64,000 nucleotides of DNA from Granulosicoccus sp964435305 (GTDB lineage: Bacteria; Pseudomonadota; Gammaproteobacteria; Granulosicoccales; Granulosicoccaceae), in NCBI GenBank assembly GCA_964435305.1, contig CAYSZH010000001.1:1-64000 (forward strand). Reading direction: 5' to 3'. A program made the translations under genes and the position numbers. Of the stretch, positions 54,050-63,180 are shown one piece after another. The stretch's first letter is position 1. The number at the start of each line of letters is the position of its first letter. The notes below the pieces were generated by a model. It did not search any database, had not been told where the DNA came from, and saw only the letters and a list, made by a program, of their open reading frames with translations.

Positions 54050-55524
54050 TCTGTTGGCTCCACTTTGGAACCGCGCAGGTGGCCAACTATCAAGTTTCGT
54101 ATGCTGGTATCGATAAGCACAGCACCCACTCCCAGCAGGCAGGTACCAATGGCACCTTTAACAAGCAAATTGTAAACGTCAGAGCCCATATCCAACTTAA
54201 AGAGCAGTGCATACACAAACAAGCTCATCAGCAGAGCAAAAAACGGTGTGCGAAAATTGATATCAAAAGACACTAGTTTAAACGACCGATAAGCAACGGC
54301 TAGCATAAAAACAGCAAACGAAATAATAGTGACAGCAGCTGCACCCAATATGCCGAAGATCGGTATGAACAGTATGTTAAGCGCCAGGTTGAGCAGCGTT
54401 GCTACAGCACCCCAAACCATAAACACTTTGGTGTTCTTTTTGATATACAAGCCGGCAGCCAGAAAGTGCATCGAGCCATCGAGCAAAAAGCTCAATGCGA
54501 CAAATGGGATAATAACGGTGCCAGGTGCGTATTTTGGACTAGCCAGAAAATTCAATAAATGAGGTGCAACTAAAGAAAATATCGCAATAAACGGTATACC
54601 TAAAACAAGATAGGCATTTAACCCGGTACTTAAAAACGATTTTGTTTCAGCTTCCCCTTCACCTTCCCAAAGCTGCATAAAGTGAGGCCGAATTGCCTGC
54701 ACTAGAGCGGTGAGTAAAATGATATCCAAATATGATGTCAGGTTGTAGGATGCCGAGTACATCCCCAATGCATTAACACCCAACATAGCTTCTATGATGT
54801 AGCGATCGCTTAAACGCAAGACCAATCCCAGCGATTCAAGCATCATCAATGGAAAGCCGTACAGTAGCATGGCTTTCCCCAGCGGCGCTGAAATTTCCGC
54901 CCAGCTGAAACTAAAATCTGGCCGGTACTTTTTGGCCGCAAAAACGACACCAACCAGCTCTGCCAACAACAAAGAGACAAGCACAAAATACGGGTTTAGC
55001 TTACCAGTGAACAACAGGGCAAGCATAAGAAAAAGGTGCAAATAGCGGATCAGAATTTGTGCAAAACCCACCACGGCACTGCGCTGTTGAGCGCGCAGGA
55101 AGTTTAGAATGCCGCTGCTAAGTAAACGCAAGAACACGGTGCCTGAGGCAATTAAAAACAGGCTGGATATATCGCTGTGCTGCAACAGGTTTGGCAAAAC
55201 AGCAAACCCAACAATAAGCCATATTAGCGTAGTGACAGAGGCAAACAACAAAAACAGCAAACTCACAGTGCTATTTAATTGGCCTAGCGAATGGGCAATA
55301 TTATTATTTTTTATTTGAGCGAAAAAGCGAATGACCGCATGTTGCATACCCAACTTACCAAACGCAATAAACAAGGTCAGGCTGGATGTGATCAAACCCA
55401 GAATGCCGTACTCTTCGACGGACAAGTTACGCGTAAGAATAGGAAACGATATAACACCAGCAATTGCTGCCAGCATGCCAGCTGAGGCATAGTTTCTGAT
55501 GTGCTTTAATGCACCGGATGCGGC
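54046..55524 (-). CDS. Oligosaccharide flippase (Wzx/MurJ-like, MATE-type fold)
   Basis: A multi-helix protein of about 492-530 residues with 12-14 hydrophobic segments and the N-terminal pattern LKHIRNYASAGMLAAIAGVISFPIL, typical of the Wzx/polysaccharide transport family. The start is uncertain: an ATG at 55638 overlaps the previous gene by 95 bases, whereas the GTG at 55524 avoids this and begins just before the first helix. It would move lipid-linked repeat units across the inner membrane. Gene order with glycosyltransferases and a Wzy-like protein supports a Wzx/Wzy-type pathway. Confidence 0.85.
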   Translation of the reverse strand, partial: AASGALKHIRNYASAGMLAAIAGVISFPILTRNLSVEEYGILGLITSSLTLFIAFGKLGMQHAVIRFFAQIKNNNIAHSLGQLNSTVSLLFLLFASVTTLIWLIVGFAVLPNLLQHSDISSLFLIASGTVFLRLLSSGILNFLRAQQRSAVVGFAQILIRYLHLFLMLALLFTGKLNPYFVLVSLLLAELVGVVFAAKKYRPDFSFSWAEISAPLGKAMLLYGFPLMMLESLGLVLRLSDRYIIEAMLGVNALGMYSASYNLTSYLDIILLTALVQAIRPHFMQLWEGEGEAETKSFLSTGLNAYLVLGIPFIAIFSLVAPHLLNFLASPKYAPGTVIIPFVALSFLLDGSMHFLAAGLYIKKNTKVFMVWGAVATLLNLALNILFIPIFGILGAAAVTIISFAVFMLAVAYRSFKLVSFDINFRTPFFALLMSLFVYALLFKLDMGSDVYNLLVKGAIGTCLLGVGAVLIDTSIRNLIVGHLRGSKVEPTE

Positions 55525-55543
55525 CACAGTAGTACGACCTGCG

Positions 55544-56488
55544 TTAAGCGGCTTGCTTGAAAGGTTCGTAAAGTGAGCTCGCCGAACAAAACTCACAACC
55601 CTCCGTTCCGGCCCAGGCCAACCCTTCCTGCATTTCATCTAGAAAACGACGTACATCATCTGCTGTTTGAGGATAGGGCGATGCTTTTTCAATAATTTCC
55701 ATAGAGTGGAACATCATATTGATGTTGATCACTTCTTTTTCTGAGTATTTTTTTAAGTGGTACAGAACAATATCTTTCATCTGCGACACAGAAGAAAACC
55801 AGGGGCGAAACCACTGCGGGGTGCGTCTTAGCAGCCGGGGTTTGACGGTAATCGGTGCTTCCAGAATACGATTTTCGCTATAAGGGCCTGCAATTATAAT
55901 CTCGTCACTAGCTGGAAAATAGGGCTGCTTTGGCGCTCGGCGAAAATCAACAACCGTAGGCGGCTCTTGCCATTTAATGTGAGGCGTGACGCTGGTATCC
56001 ACTTTATAACCAAGCGATTGCAGACTATTTAACGAATGTGCGTTAGCACCGTAACGCCCTGCTCTGAAACTGGTCGGTTTATAGCCAAAACAGTCCTCAA
56101 ATAGATTCGATAGATTAGCTAGTTTCTGGCGCTCAATTTCGGGTGCATAGGAGCATTGAAACGTGGGGCTGTCAATGCCGGCATAGTCCTGGTACTTTTT
56201 CTCAGGCTCGATGAAGTCGGCATGCAAGTGAGTGCCCAGTTCAAAATTTCCCTGCATCTGATTAATCGCCTGCACACTTGCCGCATCTTCCATGACTTCT
56301 ACGGTCAGTAAATAGGTTGGTACGGCAGAAACAGCGTCAAAAGCCGGTTGCAGGCGATTAGGCAAGCCTTCTGTTATGGATTCGAAACGCAGCGGCTTGG
56401 ATCGAATCCAATTTGGGTCATGATCACACTCAGTATCGATTGTAATCGTCAGCAGCACGCGCCGCGTTTTACTCACCACGGTAAACAC
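55544..56488 (-). CDS. Polysaccharide deacetylase-like protein (WalW-type)
   Basis: A 314-residue protein. The opening VLLTITIDTECDHDPNW has the D-T-E-x-D metal motif, and FELGTHLHADF supplies two histidines as in NodB-like enzymes. RAGRYGANAHSL and FHSMEI follow. These pieces match the variant deacetylase families seen in exopolysaccharide operons rather than classical CE4. It has no signal peptide. It overlaps the GT4 gene by 20 bases. Deacetylation of a cell-surface glycan is the most likely role. Confidence 0.78.
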   Translation of the reverse strand: MFTVVSKTRRVLLTITIDTECDHDPNWIRSKPLRFESITEGLPNRLQPAFDAVSAVPTYLLTVEVMEDAASVQAINQMQGNFELGTHLHADFIEPEKKYQDYAGIDSPTFQCSYAPEIERQKLANLSNLFEDCFGYKPTSFRAGRYGANAHSLNSLQSLGYKVDTSVTPHIKWQEPPTVVDFRRAPKQPYFPASDEIIIAGPYSENRILEAPITVKPRLLRRTPQWFRPWFSSVSQMKDIVLYHLKKYSEKEVININMMFHSMEIIEKASPYPQTADDVRRFLDEMQEGLAWAGTEGCEFCSASSLYEPFKQAA

Positions 56489-57662
56489 CTATAAGTTGAC
56501 TGGTGACTTTTTCCATGCCGTACTGCTCCTCAACTAAACGCCGCCCGTTTTTACCCATCTGCGTGTTGCTCGATCGATCGTCGTAACACTTAAGCAACAA
56601 CGTAGCCAGGGCATCTGTATCGCCTGCTTCAAATAAATGTCCACCCACACCTTCTTCAATGAGATCCCGATTGCCGCCGATATTGGTGGCAACTACCGCC
56701 AGGGCTGCATTCATGGCTTCGATAACCGAATTTGGCAAGCCTTCCGCAAACGAGGGCTGTACATACAAATCTAGCCCACTATAAAAAGCAGCGGTATCTT
56801 TGACTGTGCCTAAAAACTCCACGTCTTTCTCGATACCCAAATCGGCAATCTGCTGTCGCAGTACGGGCTCATAACTTCCATCTCCTGCCAAAGTCACTTT
56901 AAACCTGGCACCCGGTGAACGCTGCTTCGCCTTGGCAAGTCCTTCCAACAGGACATGCACACCTTTTATTTCGCGTAGGCGACCACAATAACCAATCGTG
57001 AACTGGCTGTTATTGGACACAAGCGCCGGTGCATCTGCCGTGTCTATACCATTTGGAATCAAGGCAATTTGATCGGGCCTGAAACCAGTGCTCAATAGCT
57101 TATCCTTGGTTTCAGCACTGATGGTTTGCACGTAATCAACATTTTTCATAGCGCTGCGCATCACAATGTTCAACGGATACCAGCGTTTGCGAGGATCCAG
57201 CACACCACCTTCAAATTCAAAGTAACCAGAGATTTTTGTGATGATTGGAATGCCCACTATTGGCCGTACCAGCCCTGCCATGGTGGTTAGCAGCCGCGTG
57301 ATATGGATATGCATGCAATCAAAATCTTTGCGGTGTTTTATCAGGAAAAACGCAAACTTGCTCATCATCAAAATAGAACCGATCATTTTGATGTGGGGGT
57401 AGTCTATCCGCCGCAATCGAATGCCGTCGATATCCTCTTCTAACGCCTGGTTCTCGATCACCATTGGTGCAACGTACTCTACATGCACACCACGCTGATG
57501 CAGGGCTTGCGCCAGTTTCATTGCCTGATTTTCCGCACCGCCCAAACCTGGGAAGCGGCTGTCGATAACAAACAATACTCGAAGCGGATTTACGCGTGGC
57601 ATGTCAGCACCCGAACCACTTGGCTGGGAATCATCACTGGAGAGTCGCTGCAAGGCCGTCAT
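56469..57662 (-). CDS. Family 4 glycosyltransferase
   Basis: A 397-residue GT-B enzyme. The N-domain has DSRFPGLGGAENQAMKLAQAL with the glycine-rich GGAE loop. The C-domain has GYCGRLREIKGVHVLLEGL and PSFAEGLPNSVIEAMNAALAVVATNIGG with the E-x7-E nucleotide-sugar motif. It overlaps the outer-membrane protein gene upstream by 4 bases. The donor is probably a UDP- or GDP-hexose. Confidence 0.9.
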   Translation of the reverse strand: MTALQRLSSDDSQPSGSGADMPRVNPLRVLFVIDSRFPGLGGAENQAMKLAQALHQRGVHVEYVAPMVIENQALEEDIDGIRLRRIDYPHIKMIGSILMMSKFAFFLIKHRKDFDCMHIHITRLLTTMAGLVRPIVGIPIITKISGYFEFEGGVLDPRKRWYPLNIVMRSAMKNVDYVQTISAETKDKLLSTGFRPDQIALIPNGIDTADAPALVSNNSQFTIGYCGRLREIKGVHVLLEGLAKAKQRSPGARFKVTLAGDGSYEPVLRQQIADLGIEKDVEFLGTVKDTAAFYSGLDLYVQPSFAEGLPNSVIEAMNAALAVVATNIGGNRDLIEEGVGGHLFEAGDTDALATLLLKCYDDRSSNTQMGKNGRRLVEEQYGMEKVTSQLIGVYRGE

Positions 57663-59029
57663 TGAAGCAAGGACTTAAGTTCGATTGTCAGATCTTTGCC
57701 GGCACGCGTGGGGGGCGCCCATCGCAAACCAAGGGTTAGCCGACTTTCAGTGACATCAATATCCTCTAAAGGCTGGCCCTGGGCTCGCGTGATTGAGCCT
57801 TCGTTAGTGCTAAAGCGAAAGCCTAAATCCAGTTCGAAACTTCGGCTTATTTGCCTGGCAAACTGAGCGATGCCCAAAACCGAGCTGGTATTGTCATCGC
57901 GGTTAAGAAATTCCTGTTGCTCATATCCCAGAGAGAGTGCGGCACGCCAACGGGTACCTAAGCGACGCCCATAACTGCTACCTGCAAAGTAGCTGCGGAA
58001 ATCTTCCAGGTTAGCGACCGCAGTAGCGTCCGCTGCACTGGTTAGTAAACGAAAATCAGATTGGCTTGCTCCAACAAATACATCAAAATTGGAACGGCTT
58101 TCAGTGAAGTCATAACCCACTCGTATACGGGTTTCGTCGAAGACACCGTCACCATTGGGTATAAGACCCGTGCCCTCTGATATCAGGGTTTCGATTGTGG
58201 AGAGCGTCTGATCACGTAGATCTCGGTTCAGCTCTATTGCGATATTGGATTCTGGTGTCATTTGTCGACCCAGAAAAAACCGAGCATTTACACCGTTTAT
58301 CGATTCGGTATCCGTGGAGAAGTTGGTACCACCGAGCTGCGCTTCGTAGTTAATGGTGCCACGCGAACGCCTCCAAAATGCAGCGAGTGTCGCTCGGTTG
58401 GAATCTTCCTCTAAGGTATCGTCCGGGTTATCCACGAAGATATCGCCAAAGGAAAATCCGAAGGTATTACCCGAATCTGTATCGACTTCCCAGCTCGCTG
58501 TGGCGTTGTACAGCTGTTCCAATTCAGCGTCATCCTCACTTTGATTGATGTACAGCAAGCGAGCATTAACGCGACTAAACGAATCCAGATCGTAGACAAA
58601 TTGCGGACCAGTAACAAACACATTACGGCGGGTGTTTTGTAAATCATCGATCGGCTGTAGTGCATCGTTAGCACGCACACCACCAAGAATATCGCCGATA
58701 TACCATGAGAACGATCGAGGAGTGATGTTGATTTCGGCCGCACCAAGAAACTGCGTTATGGCGGCGAAATCTTCATCCGGGTCATCGAGCTGGCCTTGCG
58801 AAAACAGATCTCCAGCAAATGCGCCTGTAAATACCCGCCCTTTTTGCTCACCAAATACGCCGAACTGCGTGGTGCCTATCTGGCCTTCAATTTCGGAGCC
58901 TGCATTTTCACCAGTGACATTGTCGGATGCACTAACCGTGGCGAAACCTTCAAAGCCAATTTCAAGTGCTGCAGCGATCCCGGGAATAAAAAACAGAAAA
59001 ACACAAACAATGAGGTTTCGGTGCAACAC
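57659..59029 (-). CDS. Outer-membrane beta-barrel protein of the exopolysaccharide locus
   Basis: A 456-residue exported protein. The signal peptide MLHRNLIVCVFLFFIPGIAA probably ends at AAA-LE. The mature part is rich in alternating hydrophobic/polar strands and Asp/Asn/Gly turns, with the last strand TLGLRWAPP and a C-terminal tail. Barrels of this kind with unknown porin function sit in EpsL/PEP-CTERM-type exopolysaccharide loci. The role may be export or anchoring of the polymer. It is followed by GT4 with a 4-base overlap. Confidence 0.75.
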   Translation of the reverse strand: MLHRNLIVCVFLFFIPGIAAALEIGFEGFATVSASDNVTGENAGSEIEGQIGTTQFGVFGEQKGRVFTGAFAGDLFSQGQLDDPDEDFAAITQFLGAAEINITPRSFSWYIGDILGGVRANDALQPIDDLQNTRRNVFVTGPQFVYDLDSFSRVNARLLYINQSEDDAELEQLYNATASWEVDTDSGNTFGFSFGDIFVDNPDDTLEEDSNRATLAAFWRRSRGTINYEAQLGGTNFSTDTESINGVNARFFLGRQMTPESNIAIELNRDLRDQTLSTIETLISEGTGLIPNGDGVFDETRIRVGYDFTESRSNFDVFVGASQSDFRLLTSAADATAVANLEDFRSYFAGSSYGRRLGTRWRAALSLGYEQQEFLNRDDNTSSVLGIAQFARQISRSFELDLGFRFSTNEGSITRAQGQPLEDIDVTESRLTLGLRWAPPTRAGKDLTIELKSLLQ

Positions 59030-59070
59030 TTTATTATTATCCTACTATTGTACGACACGCTAAGGTGCGT

Positions 59071-59943
59071 TTACCCCGGCTGATCGTTAATGACTACACC
59101 AGCGAGTTTGCGTTCGTCTATTTCATCCACAATGCTATCCAGTGCACCTGGAGTTACGCCACCGTAAGGCAACACAAGCACTGTGTAGTCACATATATCC
59201 GACAAGATGCGAGCGTCGGCAGAAGTGGACATAGAAGGCCCATCAACCACGACAAACCGGTTGTCATAACGCTCTTTGATATCAATCATCAGCTGCTTGT
59301 ATCGAGCCGATGTGAAATGCTCAGCACTGATCTCCGAGTGGCTACCCATTGGAATGCAACGCATACGAGGTATACCGCTTGGGCTAACAATGTTTTCAAT
59401 GCCCAGCTCTGGGTGCTCAAGGTATTCGAGTAAGCCGTGGCTATCATCTCGACCAATCAGCTTCATCAGTTTCTGGATGACAGGATCGTGCACATTGGCA
59501 TCTACGAGTAAGGAGGTTTTTGCTTTGTCGAAAGCAATTGTGGCCGCCAGGTTTAGTGCCACAAAGCTACCACCACCTTGAGGTGTCACAGAACTTACCA
59601 GCACAGAGAAGTTGCCTTCTTCTTTTAAGCTGTAGAGTTTGGTGCGCAGCTGACGCATTGAATCAACCAGCACGCGATTTTTTGAGCGTGGATGGACAAT
59701 ACCCAGAAGTTCTAGCTGCCGATCACTGAACAGCTTGGCTTCTTCCATATTGGCAAGGTCGGCCCGAGCACGATCAGCGATGCTGACTTTGTCATTTGTG
59801 GAGAGCAGATCCGTTTTTGATCTGCCTTTGCCACCACTGACAGGCACCATTGCACGGCCGGTTTTACGCTTTCGACGCAGGCTTTTCCCTTGCTGCTGTT
59901 GAACAATTGACCTGACGTTGGCTATCTTTGCGCGATCAGTCAT
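59071..59943 (-). CDS. BY-kinase-like (CpsD/Wzc C-domain) ATPase with degenerate Walker A
   Basis: A 290-residue cytoplasmic protein in the MinD/BY-kinase fold. The expected Walker A, GEGKS/T, reads T-P-Q-G-G-G-S-F-V-A-L-N, so the ATP-binding lysine is absent. The Walker A-prime region is TSLLVDANVHDP and the later Walker B-like part is RFVVVDGPSM. No tyrosine cluster is at the C-terminus. It follows the Wzz-like gene directly and would normally pair with it to control chain length. A basic N-terminal tail (about 1-40) is present. It may bind nucleotide weakly or act as a non-catalytic partner. Confidence 0.82.
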   Translation of the reverse strand: MTDRAKIANVRSIVQQQQGKSLRRKRKTGRAMVPVSGGKGRSKTDLLSTNDKVSIADRARADLANMEEAKLFSDRQLELLGIVHPRSKNRVLVDSMRQLRTKLYSLKEEGNFSVLVSSVTPQGGGSFVALNLAATIAFDKAKTSLLVDANVHDPVIQKLMKLIGRDDSHGLLEYLEHPELGIENIVSPSGIPRMRCIPMGSHSEISAEHFTSARYKQLMIDIKERYDNRFVVVDGPSMSTSADARILSDICDYTVLVLPYGGVTPGALDSIVDEIDERKLAGVVINDQPG

Positions 59944-61512
59944 TTATACGGCTCCCTGGGCAGACAAGGCCATCGTGTACTTGATGAAAGCCACGATGAT
60001 GTAGAGCAGGACAACCAGCCCGACCACCATGAAGACCACACCAGTTCTGCTAAAAAATGCTGGCTTCTCACCAGGTTGTTTCATATGTGGCACTGTCGAC
60101 AACAACGGCAGTTCCAGTAAATCGGTTACCGCAGAAGCTGTGCGGATACGCGGATCCAGCTTCAAAAACACCACAAGATAAACGAACGGGAGCAACAACC
60201 CAAGAATCAGACCAGCACCTGCAATGTGCATGAAGCGCAGCCCTGTTGGCAGAACCGGAAAATTAGCTGGCTGCTGGATACGGTACAACACGCCCTGCTT
60301 TTCAGCACCCAGGCTCATGGTTAAACGGGCGCTTTCCTGGCGTCGTAACAAATCTTCATAGAGCTCTTGGTTGATCTGATAATCTCGAGTGAGTTCTGCA
60401 AGCTCACGCTCAACTTTTCCCGACACAGTGGATCGGCTTATTTCCTTGTCGAGTAAAACACTCAACTGGTTGGCGCGCGAACGTTGCGATTCAGCTTCAG
60501 CTTTATTGCGAGCAAGATCGCTGCGCAGCTGTTGATACACTGGGCTTAGATTTGCCGCGCCAGAGTAGTTAGTGCCATTGAGAGTAAACGAGCTGGTGCC
60601 GCCAACGGCTCGGCGGTTTGCCTGACGTTGTTCGGCTGACACAATGACTTCTTCGATTTGCTGCTTGAGCCGAATGATATCAGGGTAATCGTCTGTGTAA
60701 GACAATCGCAGAACATCTATTTCTGATTGCAGTCGTGAAATCTGATCACGAGTCTGACCGGTTTCGTATTCGATAGCGATCGTCGATGATTCGGAGTTGA
60801 GTTCGCGCTCAAGCGACCGGCCACGCTGACTAAATTCTGCAAACTTAAGATTCGCTGCTTCCATCTCGCGACGCAACTCCACGATGCGTGCATTAACGTT
60901 ACCGTCGGTTGACGTGTTCACCCCTGGATATTGACGACGGAAACTCTCGAGCCGCGCTTCCGAGTCTTCGAGCTTAGTGCGATAGCTCTCTACTTGATCA
61001 ACGATAAAATCGAATGCTTCGGTATTTTCCAGATTGGAACTCCGCATCGATTTTTCCAAAAACAAATCGGCATAGCGTGTTGCGGTTTCAAAAGCGATTT
61101 TCGGATCGGTATGCTCGTAGACAATCTCGATAAGCTGGTTATCGATATTGAATATTTCGGTATCCTTGATTATGTCTTCTTTAATTCGCTCACGCGTAAC
61201 GGGCGCGGTCTCTGAACCGACATAGCCCACATCCGTCAGGATCTGATCCATGATTTCTGAACTGAACAACTCTTCACGGGCAACCAATGCCTGATTGGTG
61301 TCCAGTGGTGTTTCCAAACCAGTGATCGCCTGACCTACCTGACGATCGTCCACGTGCAGCTGCACAATGGATGCGTATTTTTTTTGCCAGAAAAAGGCTG
61401 TGACGAGAAACAGCAGCGAGACCACCGTGAAGATGGCTAGCAGTGTACCCCGGCGAGCTGTCGCTTCTCGCGATAGCAGGGGACCAAATTCGTCGAGGGT
61501 GATGTTGCTCAT
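59944..61512 (-). CDS. Wzz-like polysaccharide chain-length determinant
   Basis: A 522-residue polysaccharide co-polymerase. A helix near 25-45, a large periplasmic part with long coiled coils (about 170-400) and a GNVR-like region near 375-400 (ELAELTRDYQINQELYEDLLRRQE), and two hydrophobic segments near the C-terminus (about 425-450 and 490-515). It has no cytoplasmic kinase domain of its own, so the CpsD-like protein encoded next fills that place. It regulates polymer length at the inner membrane. Confidence 0.9.
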   Translation of the reverse strand: MSNITLDEFGPLLSREATARRGTLLAIFTVVSLLFLVTAFFWQKKYASIVQLHVDDRQVGQAITGLETPLDTNQALVAREELFSSEIMDQILTDVGYVGSETAPVTRERIKEDIIKDTEIFNIDNQLIEIVYEHTDPKIAFETATRYADLFLEKSMRSSNLENTEAFDFIVDQVESYRTKLEDSEARLESFRRQYPGVNTSTDGNVNARIVELRREMEAANLKFAEFSQRGRSLERELNSESSTIAIEYETGQTRDQISRLQSEIDVLRLSYTDDYPDIIRLKQQIEEVIVSAEQRQANRRAVGGTSSFTLNGTNYSGAANLSPVYQQLRSDLARNKAEAESQRSRANQLSVLLDKEISRSTVSGKVERELAELTRDYQINQELYEDLLRRQESARLTMSLGAEKQGVLYRIQQPANFPVLPTGLRFMHIAGAGLILGLLLPFVYLVVFLKLDPRIRTASAVTDLLELPLLSTVPHMKQPGEKPAFFSRTGVVFMVVGLVVLLYIIVAFIKYTMALSAQGAV

Positions 61513-61592
61513 TGCCGACTTTCGCTATTGTTGTAGAACGTTGATTTCATTTCAAGACTTTACATGGTTTTAGCGCTATTTCTTGCGCAGGA

Positions 61593-62216
61593 TCAGAAGC
61601 GTCTTTCCGGTACAGAAATTACATCTCCAGGGTACAAGGTGTAATTTGTATCCAGTACCCCATCTTTTAAAATACTTTCGAGAAAAACGGGGTAAATCTT
61701 CGTGTCACCCTCGATTGTGCGATACAACTTCGCCCCCTCAGGAGCGGAAAATTCGTTAACGCCACCAGCATCCAGAACCAGATCCAACACCGTCATTCCG
61801 TCCCGATGCGAAATTGACTTTGGTTCAGCCACACCGCCAACAACGCGCACTCGGTTCTGATACTCCGCACTTGTGAGCTCTTCCACAATAATTGAAACTT
61901 TAGGAGTTCTAATGAACTGTAAAAGCTTTTCTTCTGTGTCGCTCGAGATCTCTGCTGGCGTTCGTCCACCGGCTAAAACATCACCGACCAATGGCACAGA
62001 GATGTAGCCGTCTGGCCGAACTGGAACCCTTACAGACAAATCAGGATTTTTCCATACATTAACCGCAACCACATCACCGGACCCAAGGCGGTATTCAGCT
62101 GACGGACCTGGAGCCACCTGTGGCGGACGAGACTCCTCTGGCAGTACACCACCACGACCACCGCAGGCGGTAATCAGAACCAGTGCAGATAACAGGATGC
62201 AACGTAAGTAGATCAT
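61593..62216 (-). CDS. Polysaccharide export lipoprotein (Wza-like)
   Basis: A 207-residue lipoprotein from the ATG at 62216. The signal sequence MIYLRCILLSALVLITAC ends with the lipobox I-T-A-C. The polysaccharide-export domain has YRLGSGDVVAVNVWKNPDLS, RPDGYISVPLVGDV, then a SLBB-type region with VVGGVAEPKSISHRDGMTVLDLVLDAGG. A longer frame to 62279 exists, but it puts 21 residues before the signal. It forms the outer-membrane exit for the polymer and is the first gene of the minus-strand operon. Confidence 0.92.
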   Translation of the reverse strand: MIYLRCILLSALVLITACGGRGGVLPEESRPPQVAPGPSAEYRLGSGDVVAVNVWKNPDLSVRVPVRPDGYISVPLVGDVLAGGRTPAEISSDTEEKLLQFIRTPKVSIIVEELTSAEYQNRVRVVGGVAEPKSISHRDGMTVLDLVLDAGGVNEFSAPEGAKLYRTIEGDTKIYPVFLESILKDGVLDTNYTLYPGDVISVPERRF

Positions 62217-62550
62217 TTTGTACAATATTCCCCAACTAATGTGGCTCGTGTCGCGTTTAAGCGAATGGTACAGACACAACTGCCAAACGGAACAAAGTTT
62301 ATTGGCGCTTACAATGCTCCGACTAAGACTGTAGCGGCAGGTTCGTTACAATAATTACACCTGCGGCGTAATCTGCGGCAGGCAAGGTATCCAGTTTGTA
62401 GTTTTACTACTTTGAGGTACGTCCCTTATCAGACCGATTGGCCCCAGGACAACGGCATATCAGTTAACTGTGTAACATATTAACTAAAGCTAACAGTCAA
62501 TTGGGTAAATCGACGTTACGATATTAGGTTATTACTTCGGAGTATTTTTC
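62217..62550. other. Divergent regulatory region of wza-like and J-domain genes
   Basis: About 330 bases holding the promoters of the exopolysaccharide operon (minus) and the J-domain gene (plus). The latter has CGGAG before its GTG. No operator or riboswitch was recognised. Confidence 0.5.
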
Positions 62551-63165
62551 GTGGCGATCCAATTTAAACGAGACTACGAGCTGTTAGAGCTCGAACCCAC
62601 ATCCAATTGGGAATTAACCCGGGCCAATTACCGACGGCTTGTTAATATCTGGCACCCCGATCGTTTCACCGATAAACCTCGCGAGCGCGCACATGCGCAA
62701 CAGCAGTTCATAGAATTAACTAAATCTTTCAACAATTTGCGTAGCTTTTATCGCGAAAACAAGCGCATGCCATTCGAACGCATGACACAATCTGTTTCAG
62801 ATTTACCTGAGCCTCCTGTGAGTAAGCGGGTTAATCCTAAGGATCACGAAATCGTCCAAAACAGCATTTTAAACAAACGTAAACCTTCTAAAGTCTCGAC
62901 GCGAGCAAGCCCACTTCGAGCCAATTGGTGGATCATTCCAACGGTGTTAACTATTGTTGCCGGCTTATTCGTGTTCATGTACATCGATAGAAGCACACGC
63001 TACAAACAGATTGAAGAAGCCAAGCGAGTACTGCGCTCTACCGAGCCTAGCGCTTATATGCCAAATCGAGAAGCCATTGCAAAACACGGCAATACCAACC
63101 GCATGATGAACGGCGCTGATGCGAAGAAGGTGGGTGAGCAACTTGCAAAAGACGTGTTTAAGTAA
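62551..63165 (+). CDS. Membrane-anchored J-domain protein
   Basis: A 204-residue protein starting with GTG, preceded by CGGAG. A J domain fills residues 7-75: YELLELEPTSNWELTRANYRRLVNIWHPDRF, with the essential H-P-D at 35-37, and a helix ending in FNNLRSFYRENKRMPFER. A single transmembrane helix lies near 128-147 (WWIIPTVLTIVAGLFVFMYI). The remaining 55 residues would be in the periplasm if the J domain is cytoplasmic. J domains stimulate DnaK-type chaperones. It lies inside the exopolysaccharide locus, on the opposite strand to its neighbours. Confidence 0.85.
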   Translation: MAIQFKRDYELLELEPTSNWELTRANYRRLVNIWHPDRFTDKPRERAHAQQQFIELTKSFNNLRSFYRENKRMPFERMTQSVSDLPEPPVSKRVNPKDHEIVQNSILNKRKPSKVSTRASPLRANWWIIPTVLTIVAGLFVFMYIDRSTRYKQIEEAKRVLRSTEPSAYMPNREAIAKHGNTNRMMNGADAKKVGEQLAKDVFK

Positions 63166-63180
63166 GCGCGTCAGAACGAA

